Notes: generated by a model not told the origin, from the letters alone. A stretch of DNA of 64,000 bases from JBBQWZ01 sp038210135 (GCA_038210135.1 JBBQWZ010000035.1:11933-75932), one strand, 5' to 3'; shown: positions 16,336 to 25,226, counted from the stretch's first letter. Program-made: numbers and translations.

Positions 16336-17755
16336 GCGCATTGGACAGAACGACCGCCACCGCATTTCGCGCCGCGCCATCTTGCGCTATTCGGCATGCG
16401 GATTCGGATCGTTGGGACTGACCTCGATGATGGCGAGTGCGGCTTCGACCGCGACCGCGAATCCGCTGGCGCCCAAAAAGGCTCCCTATCCGGCGAAGGC
16501 CAAGCGCGTGATTTTCCTGTTCATGCACGGCGGACCGTCGAGCATTGACACCTTCGACTACAAGCCCAAGCTTGCCGAATACAACGACAAGCCGCTGCCG
16601 TTCAAGCGCCCCCTGACGTTCGCCGAAGGCAACACCGGCAACCTGATGAAGTCGCCGTGGGAGTTCAAGCAGCACGGCCAAAGCGGACTGTGGGTTAGCA
16701 GCTTGTTCCCCAAAGTCGCCGAGTGCGTGGACGACATCTGCATGCTGAAGAGTGTCGTCGGCGACAGCGTCGCGCACGGCGGCGCCAGCCTGCAACTGCA
16801 CACCGGCTCCAACACATTTACGCGTCCGGCGATGGGGTCGTGGGTGGTCTATGGAATGGGCAGCGAGAACCAGAATCTGCCCGGCTTCGTCACCATCAAA
16901 CCGGCGCTGGCGCATGGCGGCGCGAAGAACTGGTCGAGCGCGTTCCTGCCTGCGGCGTACCAAGGAACCGCGATTGGTAACGCGGGCATCAAACTCGACG
17001 ATCTGAAAGAGCCGATCGAGTATCTGTCGAATAAAGGCTTGACCGTCGAGCAGCAACGCTACGAGCTCGACATGCTGCAGAAGGTCAATCGCCAGCACGC
17101 CGCGATGCGTGAGCACGATGGCGAACTCGAAGCCCGTATTCAGGCCTTCGAACTTGCGTTCCGTATGCAGGCGGAGGCTCCCGAAGCGTTCGACACCGCG
17201 CGCGAAAGCGATGTGACGCAGAAGCTCTACGGCCTCGACGATCCCGACACCAAGGATTTTGGCTGGCAGTGTCTGCTGGCGCGCCGTCTGCTCGAACGCG
17301 GAGTCCGCTTCGTGCAGTGCTCGCATTCCTACAAGTGGGATCAGCACTCGGAACTGGTCCGCCTGCACACGCACAATGCGCGCGAAGTGGACAAGCCGAT
17401 TGCGGGTCTATTGAAGGATCTGAAAGCGCGCGACATGCTGAAGGACACGCTGGTGATCTGGGGCGGCGAGTTTGGCCGCACTCCGATTGTGCAGGGCGGC
17501 GATGGGCGCGACCACAATCCGTACGGCTATACGATGTGGATGGCGGGCGGCGGCGTGAAGCCCGGCTTCAGCTACGGCGCGACCGACGATTTCGGCTACT
17601 ACGCGGTCGAAGACCGCATGCACTTGCACGATCTGCATGCGACCATCCTGCAGTTGCTCGGCTTCCACCATAAGGAGCTGACGTATTTCTACGGCGGACG
17701 CCATCACAGGTTGACCGACGTGCACGGCGAAGTCGCTGACAAGATCATCGCTTAG
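16325..17755 (+). CDS. Tat-exported DUF1501 protein
   Basis: A 476-residue protein of the DUF1501 family (alkaline-phosphatase/sulfatase-like fold). A twin-arginine signal (SRRAILRYS, residues 15-23) indicates export in folded form. Hallmarks are FLFMHGGPSSIDTFDYKP near the N-terminus, LVIWGGEFGRTP and GRDHNPYGYTMWMAGGGVKPG, and near the end GFHHKELTYFYGGRHHRLTDV. The ATG at 16325 overlaps the preceding gene by 11 bp, so expression is coupled. DUF1501 and DUF1549/DUF1553 proteins form a conserved secreted pair of unproven function. A longer in-frame start at 16148 lies deep inside the upstream gene and is rejected. Confidence 0.9.
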   Translation: MSIERIGQNDRHRISRRAILRYSACGFGSLGLTSMMASAASTATANPLAPKKAPYPAKAKRVIFLFMHGGPSSIDTFDYKPKLAEYNDKPLPFKRPLTFAEGNTGNLMKSPWEFKQHGQSGLWVSSLFPKVAECVDDICMLKSVVGDSVAHGGASLQLHTGSNTFTRPAMGSWVVYGMGSENQNLPGFVTIKPALAHGGAKNWSSAFLPAAYQGTAIGNAGIKLDDLKEPIEYLSNKGLTVEQQRYELDMLQKVNRQHAAMREHDGELEARIQAFELAFRMQAEAPEAFDTARESDVTQKLYGLDDPDTKDFGWQCLLARRLLERGVRFVQCSHSYKWDQHSELVRLHTHNAREVDKPIAGLLKDLKARDMLKDTLVIWGGEFGRTPIVQGGDGRDHNPYGYTMWMAGGGVKPGFSYGATDDFGYYAVEDRMHLHDLHATILQLLGFHHKELTYFYGGRHHRLTDVHGEVADKIIA

Positions 17756-17807
17756 ATAACAGCCGCGAAAGCCGCACCCGCATCCTGCGATAATGGCGGC
17801 TTACGCC

Positions 17808-19220
17808 ATGAATCGCTACACGCAGTTTTACATCGACGGAATTTGGCAGACGCCCGCGGGCACCGGCATGATCGACGTGCTCTCCGCGTCCACCGAACAG
17901 GTGATCGGTTCGGTTCCGGAGGGCACGGCCGCCGACATCGACCGCGCCGCCGACGCCGCGGCTCGGGCCTTCCCCACGTGGAGCCAGACGCCTATCGAAG
18001 AGCGCGCGCAGTGGGTGGACAAGCTGTCCGCTGGTTTGAAAAAGCGCGCCGACCAGATCGCGAATATCATCGCGCAGGAGGTGGGCACGCCGATCGGAAT
18101 GTCGACCGCGGTGCAGGCCGGACTTCCGGTGGCGGTCACGGGATCCTACGCGAAGATCATCCGCGAGATCAAGCTCGAGCGCGAGATCGGGAATTCGCTG
18201 ATCGTGCGCGAGCCTTACGGCGTCGTGGGCGCGATCACTCCGTGGAACTACCCGCTGCACCAGATCATGGCGAAGGTGGCTCCGGCGCTGGCGGCCGGCT
18301 GCACGGTGGTGCTCAAGCCGAGCGAAGTGGCTCCGCTGAATGCGTTCCTGCTGGCTGAAGTGTGCATCGAAATCGGGTTGCCGGCCGGGTTGCTGAACAT
18401 CGTCACCGGCTACGGACCGGTGGTCGGCGAGGCGCTGGCGTCGCATCCGAAGATCGACATGGTGAGCTTCACGGGCTCGGTCCGCGCAGGCAAGCGGGTG
18501 GGCGCATTAGCCGGAGAGGCGATCAAGAAGGTCACGCTCGAACTGGGCGGCAAGTCGGCGTTCATCGTGTTGGACGATGCGCCGTTTGAGAAGGCGATCA
18601 CGGTAGGCACGCGGAATTCAATGATGAATTCCGGACAGACATGCTCGGCGTGGACGCGCATGGTGGTCCCGCGCGCGAGGCAGCAGGAGGCAATCGACCT
18701 GGCTGTGAAGGCGGTCTCCGGCTTGACGATGGGCGATCCGCTGGATCAGGCGACCAAGCTTGGTCCACTGATCTCCGGGACGCAGCGCGAGCGGGTTGAA
18801 GGCTACATCGCCAAGGGCCAGGCCGAAGGCGCGAAGCTGGTCACCGGCGGCGGACGCGGTGGCTTCGACAAGGGCTACTTCGTGCAGGCGACGGTGTTCG
18901 CCGATGTCCATTCGAAGATGACCATCGCGCAGGAAGAGATCTTCGGGCCGGTGCTCTCGATTCTGCCGTACGACACCGAGGACGAAGCGGTCGAGATCGC
19001 GAACGACACCATCTTCGGGCTAGCCGGCGGAGTGTGGTCGGGCGACGCGGACCGCGCGATGAAGGTCGCGCGCCGGATGCGGACCGGGCAAGTGGACGTC
19101 AACGGCGGCAAGTACAATGCGCTCGCGCCCTTTGGTGGCTATAAGCAGAGCGGCATCGGCCGCGAACTGGGCGAGTTCGGGCTTGAAGAGTACTTCCAGG
19201 TGAAGTCGATCGCGCGCTAG
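17808..19220 (+). CDS. NAD(P)-dependent aldehyde dehydrogenase
   Basis: A 470-residue cytoplasmic enzyme of the ALDH superfamily that oxidises an aldehyde to an acid. The key residues are all present: Asn in TPWNYP (about 147), Lys in VLKPSE (170), the general-base Glu in LELGGKSA (245), the catalytic Cys in SGQTCSA (279) and the EEIFGPVL motif (about 375). The closest substrate class cannot be fixed; the sequence resembles broad-range betaine/gamma-aminobutyraldehyde-type enzymes. The start is set at ATG 17808 because MNRYTQFYIDG fits the family N-terminus; an in-frame ATG at 17793 is possible. It stands alone, downstream of the DUF1501 gene by 52 bp. Confidence 0.9.
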   Translation: MNRYTQFYIDGIWQTPAGTGMIDVLSASTEQVIGSVPEGTAADIDRAADAAARAFPTWSQTPIEERAQWVDKLSAGLKKRADQIANIIAQEVGTPIGMSTAVQAGLPVAVTGSYAKIIREIKLEREIGNSLIVREPYGVVGAITPWNYPLHQIMAKVAPALAAGCTVVLKPSEVAPLNAFLLAEVCIEIGLPAGLLNIVTGYGPVVGEALASHPKIDMVSFTGSVRAGKRVGALAGEAIKKVTLELGGKSAFIVLDDAPFEKAITVGTRNSMMNSGQTCSAWTRMVVPRARQQEAIDLAVKAVSGLTMGDPLDQATKLGPLISGTQRERVEGYIAKGQAEGAKLVTGGGRGGFDKGYFVQATVFADVHSKMTIAQEEIFGPVLSILPYDTEDEAVEIANDTIFGLAGGVWSGDADRAMKVARRMRTGQVDVNGGKYNALAPFGGYKQSGIGRELGEFGLEEYFQVKSIAR

Positions 19221-19250
19221 TGTAGGGCGGCTCAAATTCCGCGGTAGGCA

Positions 19251-19395
19251 AGTCCGCTCCCTGACGGTCGCGGTTCGGTGCTATCGGTGGGTTAGACGGC
19301 GTCGAATAAACGAGTCCGCTCCCTGACGGTCGCGGTTCGGTGCTATCGGTGCTATGGGTGCTATCGGTGCTATGGGTGCGTTAGACGGCGTCGAT
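19251..19395 (+). repeat. Two copies of the cggtcgcggttcggtgct element plus a 9-bp tandem
   Basis: Copy 1 at 19251-19281 and copy 2 at 19313-19343 share agtccgctccctgacggt followed by cgcggttcggtgct. Copy 2 runs into four 9-bp units, gctatcggt/gctatgggt (19342-19377). Both copies are followed by gttagacggcgtcga, so a larger ~60-bp segment is duplicated and then expanded. Related copies lie at 25102-25133 and 38880-38931. Confidence 0.85.
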
Positions 19396-19435
19396 ATCTG
19401 AGAAGGTCCTCTTGACATGCGCCGCACTCCATTCG

Positions 19436-20329
19436 TTATTTGAGGGCAGCTGCGACCAGGTCGCGGAGCTGCGGCGCGGTGTACGAGGACCCTTCGAGGA
19501 TCGCCTTCAGGCGGCCGTCTTTCCCAATCAGGGCGGTGGCGGAGGTGTGCGTGATGGCTCCTTCGTCGGGGAAGAAGGCCAAGCCAAATAAATTGCCAAC
19601 CGTGTGAACGGCGGATTCGGAGCCGGTCAAAAAGCGCCAATCGGCGCCCGGCGTGTCGAACTTCGCGGCGTATCCGGCCAGCACTTCCGGGGTGTCGTAG
19701 AGGGGGTCGAGGGTGATCGAGAGCAGGGTCAGCGGCTGCGCGCCGAACTGCCGGGCGACGTAGCCGAAGTGGGCGGCGAGGCGGGGGCAGACGTTCGGCA
19801 GCGGGCAGCGGGTATAAAGAAAGTTGATGGCGACGACGCGGTCCTGGAGGTCGGACAGGCGGGTGGTTCCGCCGCGTTGGTCCGGGAGGGCGAAGTCCGG
19901 GACGGGGTCTCCGAGGTGGACGCGGGTGGTCGATTGCGGGACCTGAAAGCCAGGATCGGCGGACTTTTGGACCTCCAGATGGTCGATCCACGAGGCGGTT
20001 CCGGACACGTGCAAAACGAAGCCAACGCGCGCGCCAGGAGGCACTTTAGTCAATGAATACAATGTGTTAGCGTTAGGCTTGACCGCGAAAGGCATGGCCA
20101 TGGCGGGCATGTAGGGCCGCTTGCCGGGTCCCAGAATCTCGCGGTGGGAAATGGTGACTTCCTGAGCTTGCGGGTTGGTCGCGATTACGATCCCTTCGGC
20201 TCTGTAATGGCGAGCGCAGGCGCTCACCGCGAAAAAAACGCAAAACGAAGCCAATATCAGGATCGTGCGAAACGAACCCAACTGATGGCGACCGGTCGCG
20301 AGTTCTTGTACCTTCTCCCCAGAATTCAT
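19436..20329 (-). CDS. Lipoprotein with CusF-like copper domain fused to SCO1/SenC domain
   Basis: A 297-residue membrane-anchored protein. The lipobox AVSAC puts the lipidated Cys at 38. Residues about 44-120 resemble the CusF/periplasmic copper-binding domain, with the characteristic PYMPAMAMPFAV metal segment. Residues about 135-297 are an SCO1 thioredoxin-like domain with CPLPNVC (Cys175, Cys181) and the distal His261 (ITHTSATALIGKDGR), which bind copper for cytochrome oxidase CuA-site assembly. ATG 20329 is chosen over the upstream ATG at 20392 because it follows gggagcgg and sits just before the signal peptide. The neighbours do not include oxidase genes. Confidence 0.88.
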   Translation of the reverse strand: MNSGEKVQELATGRHQLGSFRTILILASFCVFFAVSACARHYRAEGIVIATNPQAQEVTISHREILGPGKRPYMPAMAMPFAVKPNANTLYSLTKVPPGARVGFVLHVSGTASWIDHLEVQKSADPGFQVPQSTTRVHLGDPVPDFALPDQRGGTTRLSDLQDRVVAINFLYTRCPLPNVCPRLAAHFGYVARQFGAQPLTLLSITLDPLYDTPEVLAGYAAKFDTPGADWRFLTGSESAVHTVGNLFGLAFFPDEGAITHTSATALIGKDGRLKAILEGSSYTAPQLRDLVAAALK

Positions 20330-20414
20330 TCCGCTCCCAACGCGGTTGTACCACAAGTTGCAATAGGTCCTCCGGACTATGCTCCCGATCACTGTATGGA
20401 TTCCAAGGGCCCCG

Positions 20415-20440
20415 ATGCACAGGCCGGAGGCCTATGCCAC
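20415..20440 (+). repeat. Single copy of the palindromic aggccggaggcct repeat
   Basis: Sequence atgcacaggccggaggcct followed by atgccac. It has the same core as the array at 10066-10212, in the opposite orientation to most of those units. Confidence 0.8.
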
Positions 20441-20502
20441 TTTCTCGTACTATTCACGGTAGTCCCAGGTGTGCTATTCTCGATAATCTTTCGGAGGGAA
20501 GT

Positions 20503-21198
20503 GTGTCTAGTTTAACAATAAAACGGCTTTTGCGATGGCTTACCCACTCGGCGGCAGTAGTCTTACTGGCTGGCTCCGCTTCGGCGGGTACGGTCTGGAA
20601 TAACGGTGGTCCTAACAGCTTGGGTGGCAACGAAATCGGTGATCTCAATGGAGCCGAGGATTTCATTATCACCGCGCAGTCGGACCTGACGGCGATCTCC
20701 TTTTGGAGTTTAGAGGCCTCCGGCTCCTACCTGGGATCCATTACGTGGTCGATTCAAGCGAATACGAGCAATGTTCCGGGCGCGGTGATTGCCAGCGGAA
20801 ATATCGCGCCGACCCGGACCAACCTCGGGGCCGTGCCAGCGCTGGGTACCAACCCTTCGCTGACCCTGTTTCAAAATAATTTTGCCATCAACGTGGCCGC
20901 TCTCTCCGCCGGTACGTATTGGCTGGTGCTGCACGACGGCCTGAGCACGGACACCGCCTTGCAGGATTTCTATTGGGCCTGGGCGAATCTAAACGGCACG
21001 AACACTGGGACCAACCGAGGCCTGGAGCAGGATGCAACGCTGACTGACCCGAGTTGGAACACCAACAGTAACGAACATGCGTTTCTGCTTAGCGGCGCCC
21101 CCACTCCGGAGCCGGCGACGATGGTGCTGCTGTCGGCTGGATTGGCCGCGCTCTGGTTGGCGGGACGTAAGCGCAATTCCAAGGGAGGTTATCGATGA
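20503..21198 (+). CDS. PEP-CTERM sorting-domain protein
   Basis: A 231-residue secreted protein. It has a signal peptide (about 5-30), a beta-rich middle domain of unknown type (30-205) and a typical PEP-CTERM tail: PEP at about 207-209, a hydrophobic helix (ATMVLLSAGLAALWLAG) and basic residues RKRN. PEP-CTERM proteins are processed by exosortase and linked to envelope or exopolysaccharide display. The start is GTG 20503, supported by cggaggga 6 bp upstream; a longer frame to 20434 has no ribosome binding site. Its stop overlaps the next gene by 4 bp (ATGA), so translation is coupled. No exosortase gene is in the window. Confidence 0.85.
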   Translation: MSSLTIKRLLRWLTHSAAVVLLAGSASAGTVWNNGGPNSLGGNEIGDLNGAEDFIITAQSDLTAISFWSLEASGSYLGSITWSIQANTSNVPGAVIASGNIAPTRTNLGAVPALGTNPSLTLFQNNFAINVAALSAGTYWLVLHDGLSTDTALQDFYWAWANLNGTNTGTNRGLEQDATLTDPSWNTNSNEHAFLLSGAPTPEPATMVLLSAGLAALWLAGRKRNSKGGYR

Positions 21199-22898
21199 AG
21201 TTCACTTTTATAAGCTTGCTCCTGACGGCAGCCGCGACGATGGCGTTCGCACAGGATGCTCCGCCGATCGTGGCGGCGCCGGTGCAACACGATGTGTCGC
21301 CGGACCTGATTACGATGATGCTTGCGATGCCCAAGTCGGATGCGAGCGGAATTCCTTCGCCCTCCGAAGTGGTGCAGAAGCATGGTCCACTGATTGATAA
21401 CATCGGGTCGGCCGCGACTCCCACGGTATCGACGGCGCCCTCCAACACGGCGGTGCAGGACGGCACGTTGGTAAAGCCGCTCTTTAGCGCTACGGCGGGC
21501 GCGAATTTCGAAGGACTGGGCGCGGGTACGTCCGGATTCACCGTTACCACCGCTCCGCCGGATACGACGATGGCCGTAGGGCCGAATCACATCGTGCAGT
21601 GGGTAAATCAGCAGTTCGCGATTTACAACAAGTCGGGAACGCCCCTCTTGCCGGCGCCAGGCTTTGTTTTAGGCAACAACATCTGGTTGGGTTTCGGCGG
21701 CTTGTGCGAAACCACCAATCGCGGTGACCCATTGGTGGCCTACGATCGCGTAGCGGATCGCTGGATCTTCACGCAATTTGCTTTCAACATTTCGGGATCG
21801 AACGCGACAACTCCTTATCTGCAATGTTTCGCCGTCACGACCGGACCGAATCCGGCGGGACCTTACAATCGGTATGCCTACGATTTCAGCGCGATCGGTC
21901 CGGCAGGAGCCGCGGAATTCAACGATTACGGCAAGATCGGCGTTTGGCCGGACGCCTATTATCTGACTTACAACGCGTTTCGGGGCGCGCCGGCGGGTAG
22001 CTTCGCCGGCGCGATTATCTGCGCCTACGATCGGGCAGCGATGATTGCGGGCAGCGCTTCCGCTACCGAGCTTTGCGCCCCGGTCACTTTCTACGGTGGC
22101 GGAGCCTCGCTTCTGCCGGCGGATATGGACGGCGCGACCGCGCTGCCACCTGCCGGCACCCCGAATTTCATGATGAGGCAAGGTACCGGTGCGCCCGCGG
22201 GTCTTCGTCTTTTCAAATTCAAGGTGAATAACTTCTCGCCCGGAAGCATCACCTTTAACGACGGCTTCGGTGGCGCCACCGGATCGTTCGTGAACATCCC
22301 CGTTACGATGACGCGCGCCTGCAACGGCGGTGGCGCAACCTGCGTCCCGCAGCCGGGCACGGCGAACCTTCTCGACACGTTGGGCGATCGCCTGATGTAC
22401 CGCTTGGCCTACCGGAACCGCTTGGGCAACGAGAGCCTGGTAGTGACCATGGCGGAAGATCCGGATGGCGCGGGCGCGCAAGCCGCGGCGGTACGTTGGT
22501 GGGAGATTCAGAAGCCCAGCGCCAACCCGCCCGTTCTGTTCCAGAACTCCACATTTAATCCGACCACCGACAACCGCTGGATGAGTTCGATCGCGACCGA
22601 CAAGAACGGAAACATGGCAATGGGCTACAGCATTTCGAGCGGCACGGTGTCTCCGGGAATCCGGATCACGGGCCGACTGCGCAGCGAAGTCCGAAACCAA
22701 ATGCAGGCCGAGCAGACCATCATGAATGGCGCCGGCTCGCAAACCGGCACCCTGAGCCGTTGGGGTGATTATTCGACCATGCGTACCGATCCGGCGGACG
22801 ACTGCACGTTCTGGTACACCACCGAGTACCTGGGAGCGGACGGGGCGTTCAACTGGCAGACTCGCATCGCGAGTTTCAAATTCCCCAACTGCCACTAG
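21195..22898 (+). CDS. Large secreted protein of unknown function
   Basis: A 567-residue protein with a signal peptide (1-20). It has no catalytic motif that I recognise. Sequence signatures include TTAPPDTTMAVGPNHIVQWV (about 115-134), FAIYNKSGT, and GDPLVAYDRVADRWIFTQFA. These recur in large acidobacterial and myxobacterial secreted proteins predicted to fold as beta-propellers. The protein therefore probably is extracellular and may bind or degrade a polymer, but this is inference. It begins at ATGA overlapping the PEP-CTERM gene, with its own ribosome binding site (aaggagg). A terminator follows. Confidence 0.75.
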   Translation: MKFTFISLLLTAAATMAFAQDAPPIVAAPVQHDVSPDLITMMLAMPKSDASGIPSPSEVVQKHGPLIDNIGSAATPTVSTAPSNTAVQDGTLVKPLFSATAGANFEGLGAGTSGFTVTTAPPDTTMAVGPNHIVQWVNQQFAIYNKSGTPLLPAPGFVLGNNIWLGFGGLCETTNRGDPLVAYDRVADRWIFTQFAFNISGSNATTPYLQCFAVTTGPNPAGPYNRYAYDFSAIGPAGAAEFNDYGKIGVWPDAYYLTYNAFRGAPAGSFAGAIICAYDRAAMIAGSASATELCAPVTFYGGGASLLPADMDGATALPPAGTPNFMMRQGTGAPAGLRLFKFKVNNFSPGSITFNDGFGGATGSFVNIPVTMTRACNGGGATCVPQPGTANLLDTLGDRLMYRLAYRNRLGNESLVVTMAEDPDGAGAQAAAVRWWEIQKPSANPPVLFQNSTFNPTTDNRWMSSIATDKNGNMAMGYSISSGTVSPGIRITGRLRSEVRNQMQAEQTIMNGAGSQTGTLSRWGDYSTMRTDPADDCTFWYTTEYLGADGAFNWQTRIASFKFPNCH

Positions 22899-22931
22899 GC
22901 TGTGGGTTGGTATTTCGAAGGATGTTGAATC

Positions 22932-22966
22932 GAAGAGCCGGGCCTTGCGGTCCGGCTCTTTTTTGT
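22932..22966 (+). terminator. Rho-independent terminator
   Basis: Stem aagagccgg with ccggctctt (22933-22941, 22952-22960), then ttttttgt, downstream of the secreted protein gene. The parvulin gene starts just after it at 22973. Confidence 0.85.
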
Positions 22967-22972
22967 GAGCCC

Positions 22973-23794
22973 ATGCGAAATTTCATCTTTTTTCTACTTT
23001 GTTCTAACGGATTAATCGCGCAGCAGAATACGGTTTCGCCGGATACGGTGGTCCTGACGGTCCACGAGCGGCAATACACGCGAGCCGAGTTCGAGGCGAT
23101 GGCGAAGCAGCAGAACCTCGGCACGAACGAACTGGCCAGCCGGTTGCAGGCAGGCAATGCGCTGGGGCGGTCTCGAGCGATCGCCGATGAAGCGCGGCGG
23201 CGGAAGCTCGACCAGAACGATGCTATCCGCACCAGGATCGAGAATTACACCAACGCCGTATTGGGCCAGGCGTTGTTTGAAGAGATCGCGGACGAGGTCC
23301 ACAAGGATCCTTCGCTGGCGAAAGTACGGCTCGAATCTGGCCAGCATTTCGCCGAAGAGCGCAAACTGCGAGTGCTTCTCGTCCGGCATATCAAGTCGGT
23401 GCCGACGCCGGGAAGACTGACGGTGGAGCAGGCGCAGGCCAGGGCCGAAGCTTTGCGCAAAAAGATCGTCGCGGGAGCGAGCTTTGCCGAGGTCGCGAAA
23501 GCCGAATCAGAAGACGAGCGCACCAAATCCAAAGGCGGCGACATGAATTTCGTGCGGAAGCCGGTGATCAATCCGGACCTGGGCGAGGTGGCTTTCAAAA
23601 TGAAAGTCGGCGAGGTGAGTGCGCCTGTCAAAACCACGGAGGGCTATTTCCTGGTGACGGTGGAGAAGGTGGTCCCGCCGGATTTGGAGCTGGTTCGGAA
23701 GTCCCTCGAATTCGAGATCGCGCGCGAGCGCATGCAAAAGATGTCGTTTTCGGGAGTGATTTTGAATCCGGCGTACTTCGGGGACCAAAAATAA
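22973..23794 (+). CDS. Secreted parvulin-type peptidyl-prolyl isomerase
   Basis: A 273-residue protein with a signal peptide (1-17, ending IAQQN). An N-terminal helical chaperone-like region (about 25-115) is followed by a PpiC/parvulin rotamase domain (about 130-235). That domain has RVLLVRHI, GASFAEVAKAESED, SKGGDMNFV, FKMKVGEVSAPVKTTEGYF and a final VEKVVPP. It is a periplasmic folding helper related to SurA/PrsA that isomerises Xaa-Pro bonds in exported proteins. ATG 22973 is chosen because the signal peptide starts there and upstream sequence lies in the terminator. It precedes a metallopeptidase gene. Confidence 0.87.
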   Translation: MRNFIFFLLCSNGLIAQQNTVSPDTVVLTVHERQYTRAEFEAMAKQQNLGTNELASRLQAGNALGRSRAIADEARRRKLDQNDAIRTRIENYTNAVLGQALFEEIADEVHKDPSLAKVRLESGQHFAEERKLRVLLVRHIKSVPTPGRLTVEQAQARAEALRKKIVAGASFAEVAKAESEDERTKSKGGDMNFVRKPVINPDLGEVAFKMKVGEVSAPVKTTEGYFLVTVEKVVPPDLELVRKSLEFEIARERMQKMSFSGVILNPAYFGDQK

Positions 23795-23867
23795 GGTTTT
23801 ACCGCCAGATGTGACCCGCAAATACCCTATCGGATCGGGGGTGGAATGCCGATCTATTGGGGTAGCG

Positions 23868-25094
23868 ATGTGGTCCACGCTCCTCACGATTTTTCTGGCT
23901 GCGATTACGGTCAAGGGGCCGCACGCGTCTTTGCGGGTCACCTGCGAGGCGGACGGGGACGCGGTCGCGGAGCTGGCGGAAGGCACGGCGGTGGCGGTCA
24001 AGTTCGCGATGGCCGGCCAGGGATGCTTCAAGGTTTCCGTACTGCGCGCGGATGCGGTGGTCGAAGGCTACCTCAGCACCAACCAACTGAACGGGCTGGA
24101 TGAATTTGAAAAGCTGCGGAAGGACGCGGCCTGGCTGGACGTGATCGAGGTGGTTCGGGCGGCGCGCACGAAGCCGTCGGCGGCGTCACTCGGGATTGGC
24201 GGCAAAGCGAGTCCGGCGGTGCAGCAGGCGGCCCAACTGATCGAATCCTCGCAGCCGGCTCGCGCGCTGGAGATTTTAGAGGCGGAGATGCGGACGAAGC
24301 AGGTCCGCGACCCGGCGATGCTGGCGTTGGCGGGGGTGGCGGCGTGGCGCGCGGACGATCCGCGAAGGGCGCTGGGGTACTGGCAAGGTTCGCTCGAACT
24401 GCAACCCAATCCGGACATCGAGAAGCTGTATAAGAAGGTGCAGAAAGAGGTCCAGGCGGATCGCAGTTTCGAAAAGCTGTACGGCCTGCGGGTGATTTTG
24501 CGCTATGAGCCAGGGGCGATTTCGGTGGACACGGCGCGCGGAATGCTCGGCGTGCTCGACGACGAATTCAGCCGCATCGTACTGCAGATCGGCTGTCCGG
24601 TGGATGAGCGGGTAGTCGCGATCGTGCAGTCGAAAGAGGCCTACTATCGGGTGACGGACGCGGCGGAGTGGTCGGGCGGCCAGTTCGACGGGCGGATCCG
24701 GGTGCCTATTTTGGAAGCGGCGGCGACGCCCGAAAAAATGCGCAAGGTGTTCGCGCACGAGATCACGCATGCGTGCCTTTCGATGATGGGGCGCTGGCCG
24801 GCTTGGTTTCAGGAAGGCGTCGCGCAAAAGCTTTCGGGCGACACGCTGAGTCCGGCGGCGCGCAAGCAGTTGTCGGCCATGGCGGAAAAGCATCTCATTC
24901 CAAAGCTCGAGAATCTACGTCAGGATTGGTCGCGCATGAGTCCGGAGCATGCGACTGCGGCGTATCAGCTTTCGCTGCTGGCGGCGGAATTGTTCTTCGA
25001 GAATTGGGCGAATTACGGCTTGCGAAATCTGGTGCGGAATCCGGAGCAGCTGGCTACCATTACGCAGGATCTGGATCGGCGGCTGGGGTTGTAG
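23868..25094 (+). CDS. Peptidase MA-like zinc metallopeptidase with SH3-like and TPR regions
   Basis: A 408-residue exported protein. It has a short signal peptide (1-14), an SH3-like region (about 20-75), a TPR-like helical region (about 115-200) and a gluzincin peptidase domain (about 205-408). The HEITH zinc motif is at 297-301, and a downstream Glu in WFQEGVAQ (316) is the third ligand. The peptidase MA family usually acts in the periplasm on unknown protein substrates. ATG 23868 is chosen because it precedes the signal peptide; the frame opens further upstream at 23811 without a ribosome binding site. It follows the isomerase gene by 73 bp, probably as one transcript. Confidence 0.82.
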   Translation: MWSTLLTIFLAAITVKGPHASLRVTCEADGDAVAELAEGTAVAVKFAMAGQGCFKVSVLRADAVVEGYLSTNQLNGLDEFEKLRKDAAWLDVIEVVRAARTKPSAASLGIGGKASPAVQQAAQLIESSQPARALEILEAEMRTKQVRDPAMLALAGVAAWRADDPRRALGYWQGSLELQPNPDIEKLYKKVQKEVQADRSFEKLYGLRVILRYEPGAISVDTARGMLGVLDDEFSRIVLQIGCPVDERVVAIVQSKEAYYRVTDAAEWSGGQFDGRIRVPILEAAATPEKMRKVFAHEITHACLSMMGRWPAWFQEGVAQKLSGDTLSPAARKQLSAMAEKHLIPKLENLRQDWSRMSPEHATAAYQLSLLAAELFFENWANYGLRNLVRNPEQLATITQDLDRRLGL

Positions 25095-25101
25095 CGCACG
25101 A

Positions 25102-25133
25102 AGTCCGCTCCCTTACGGTCGCGGTTCGGTGCT
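25102..25133 (+). repeat. Copy of the cggtcgcggttcggtgct dispersed repeat
   Basis: Sequence agtccgctcccttacggt followed by cgcggttcggtgct. It lies between two convergent genes, as do the copies at 19251-19343. It differs from them at a single base (ctga versus ctta). Confidence 0.85.
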
Positions 25134-25226
25134 GACTTCGGCGGCGAACAGGGCTGACGAGGTCACATACTGCGCACCTTGACGCTGCGCTCGCTGGTCC
25201 TGAGGCGCGAACTGCACTTGCTGAAT

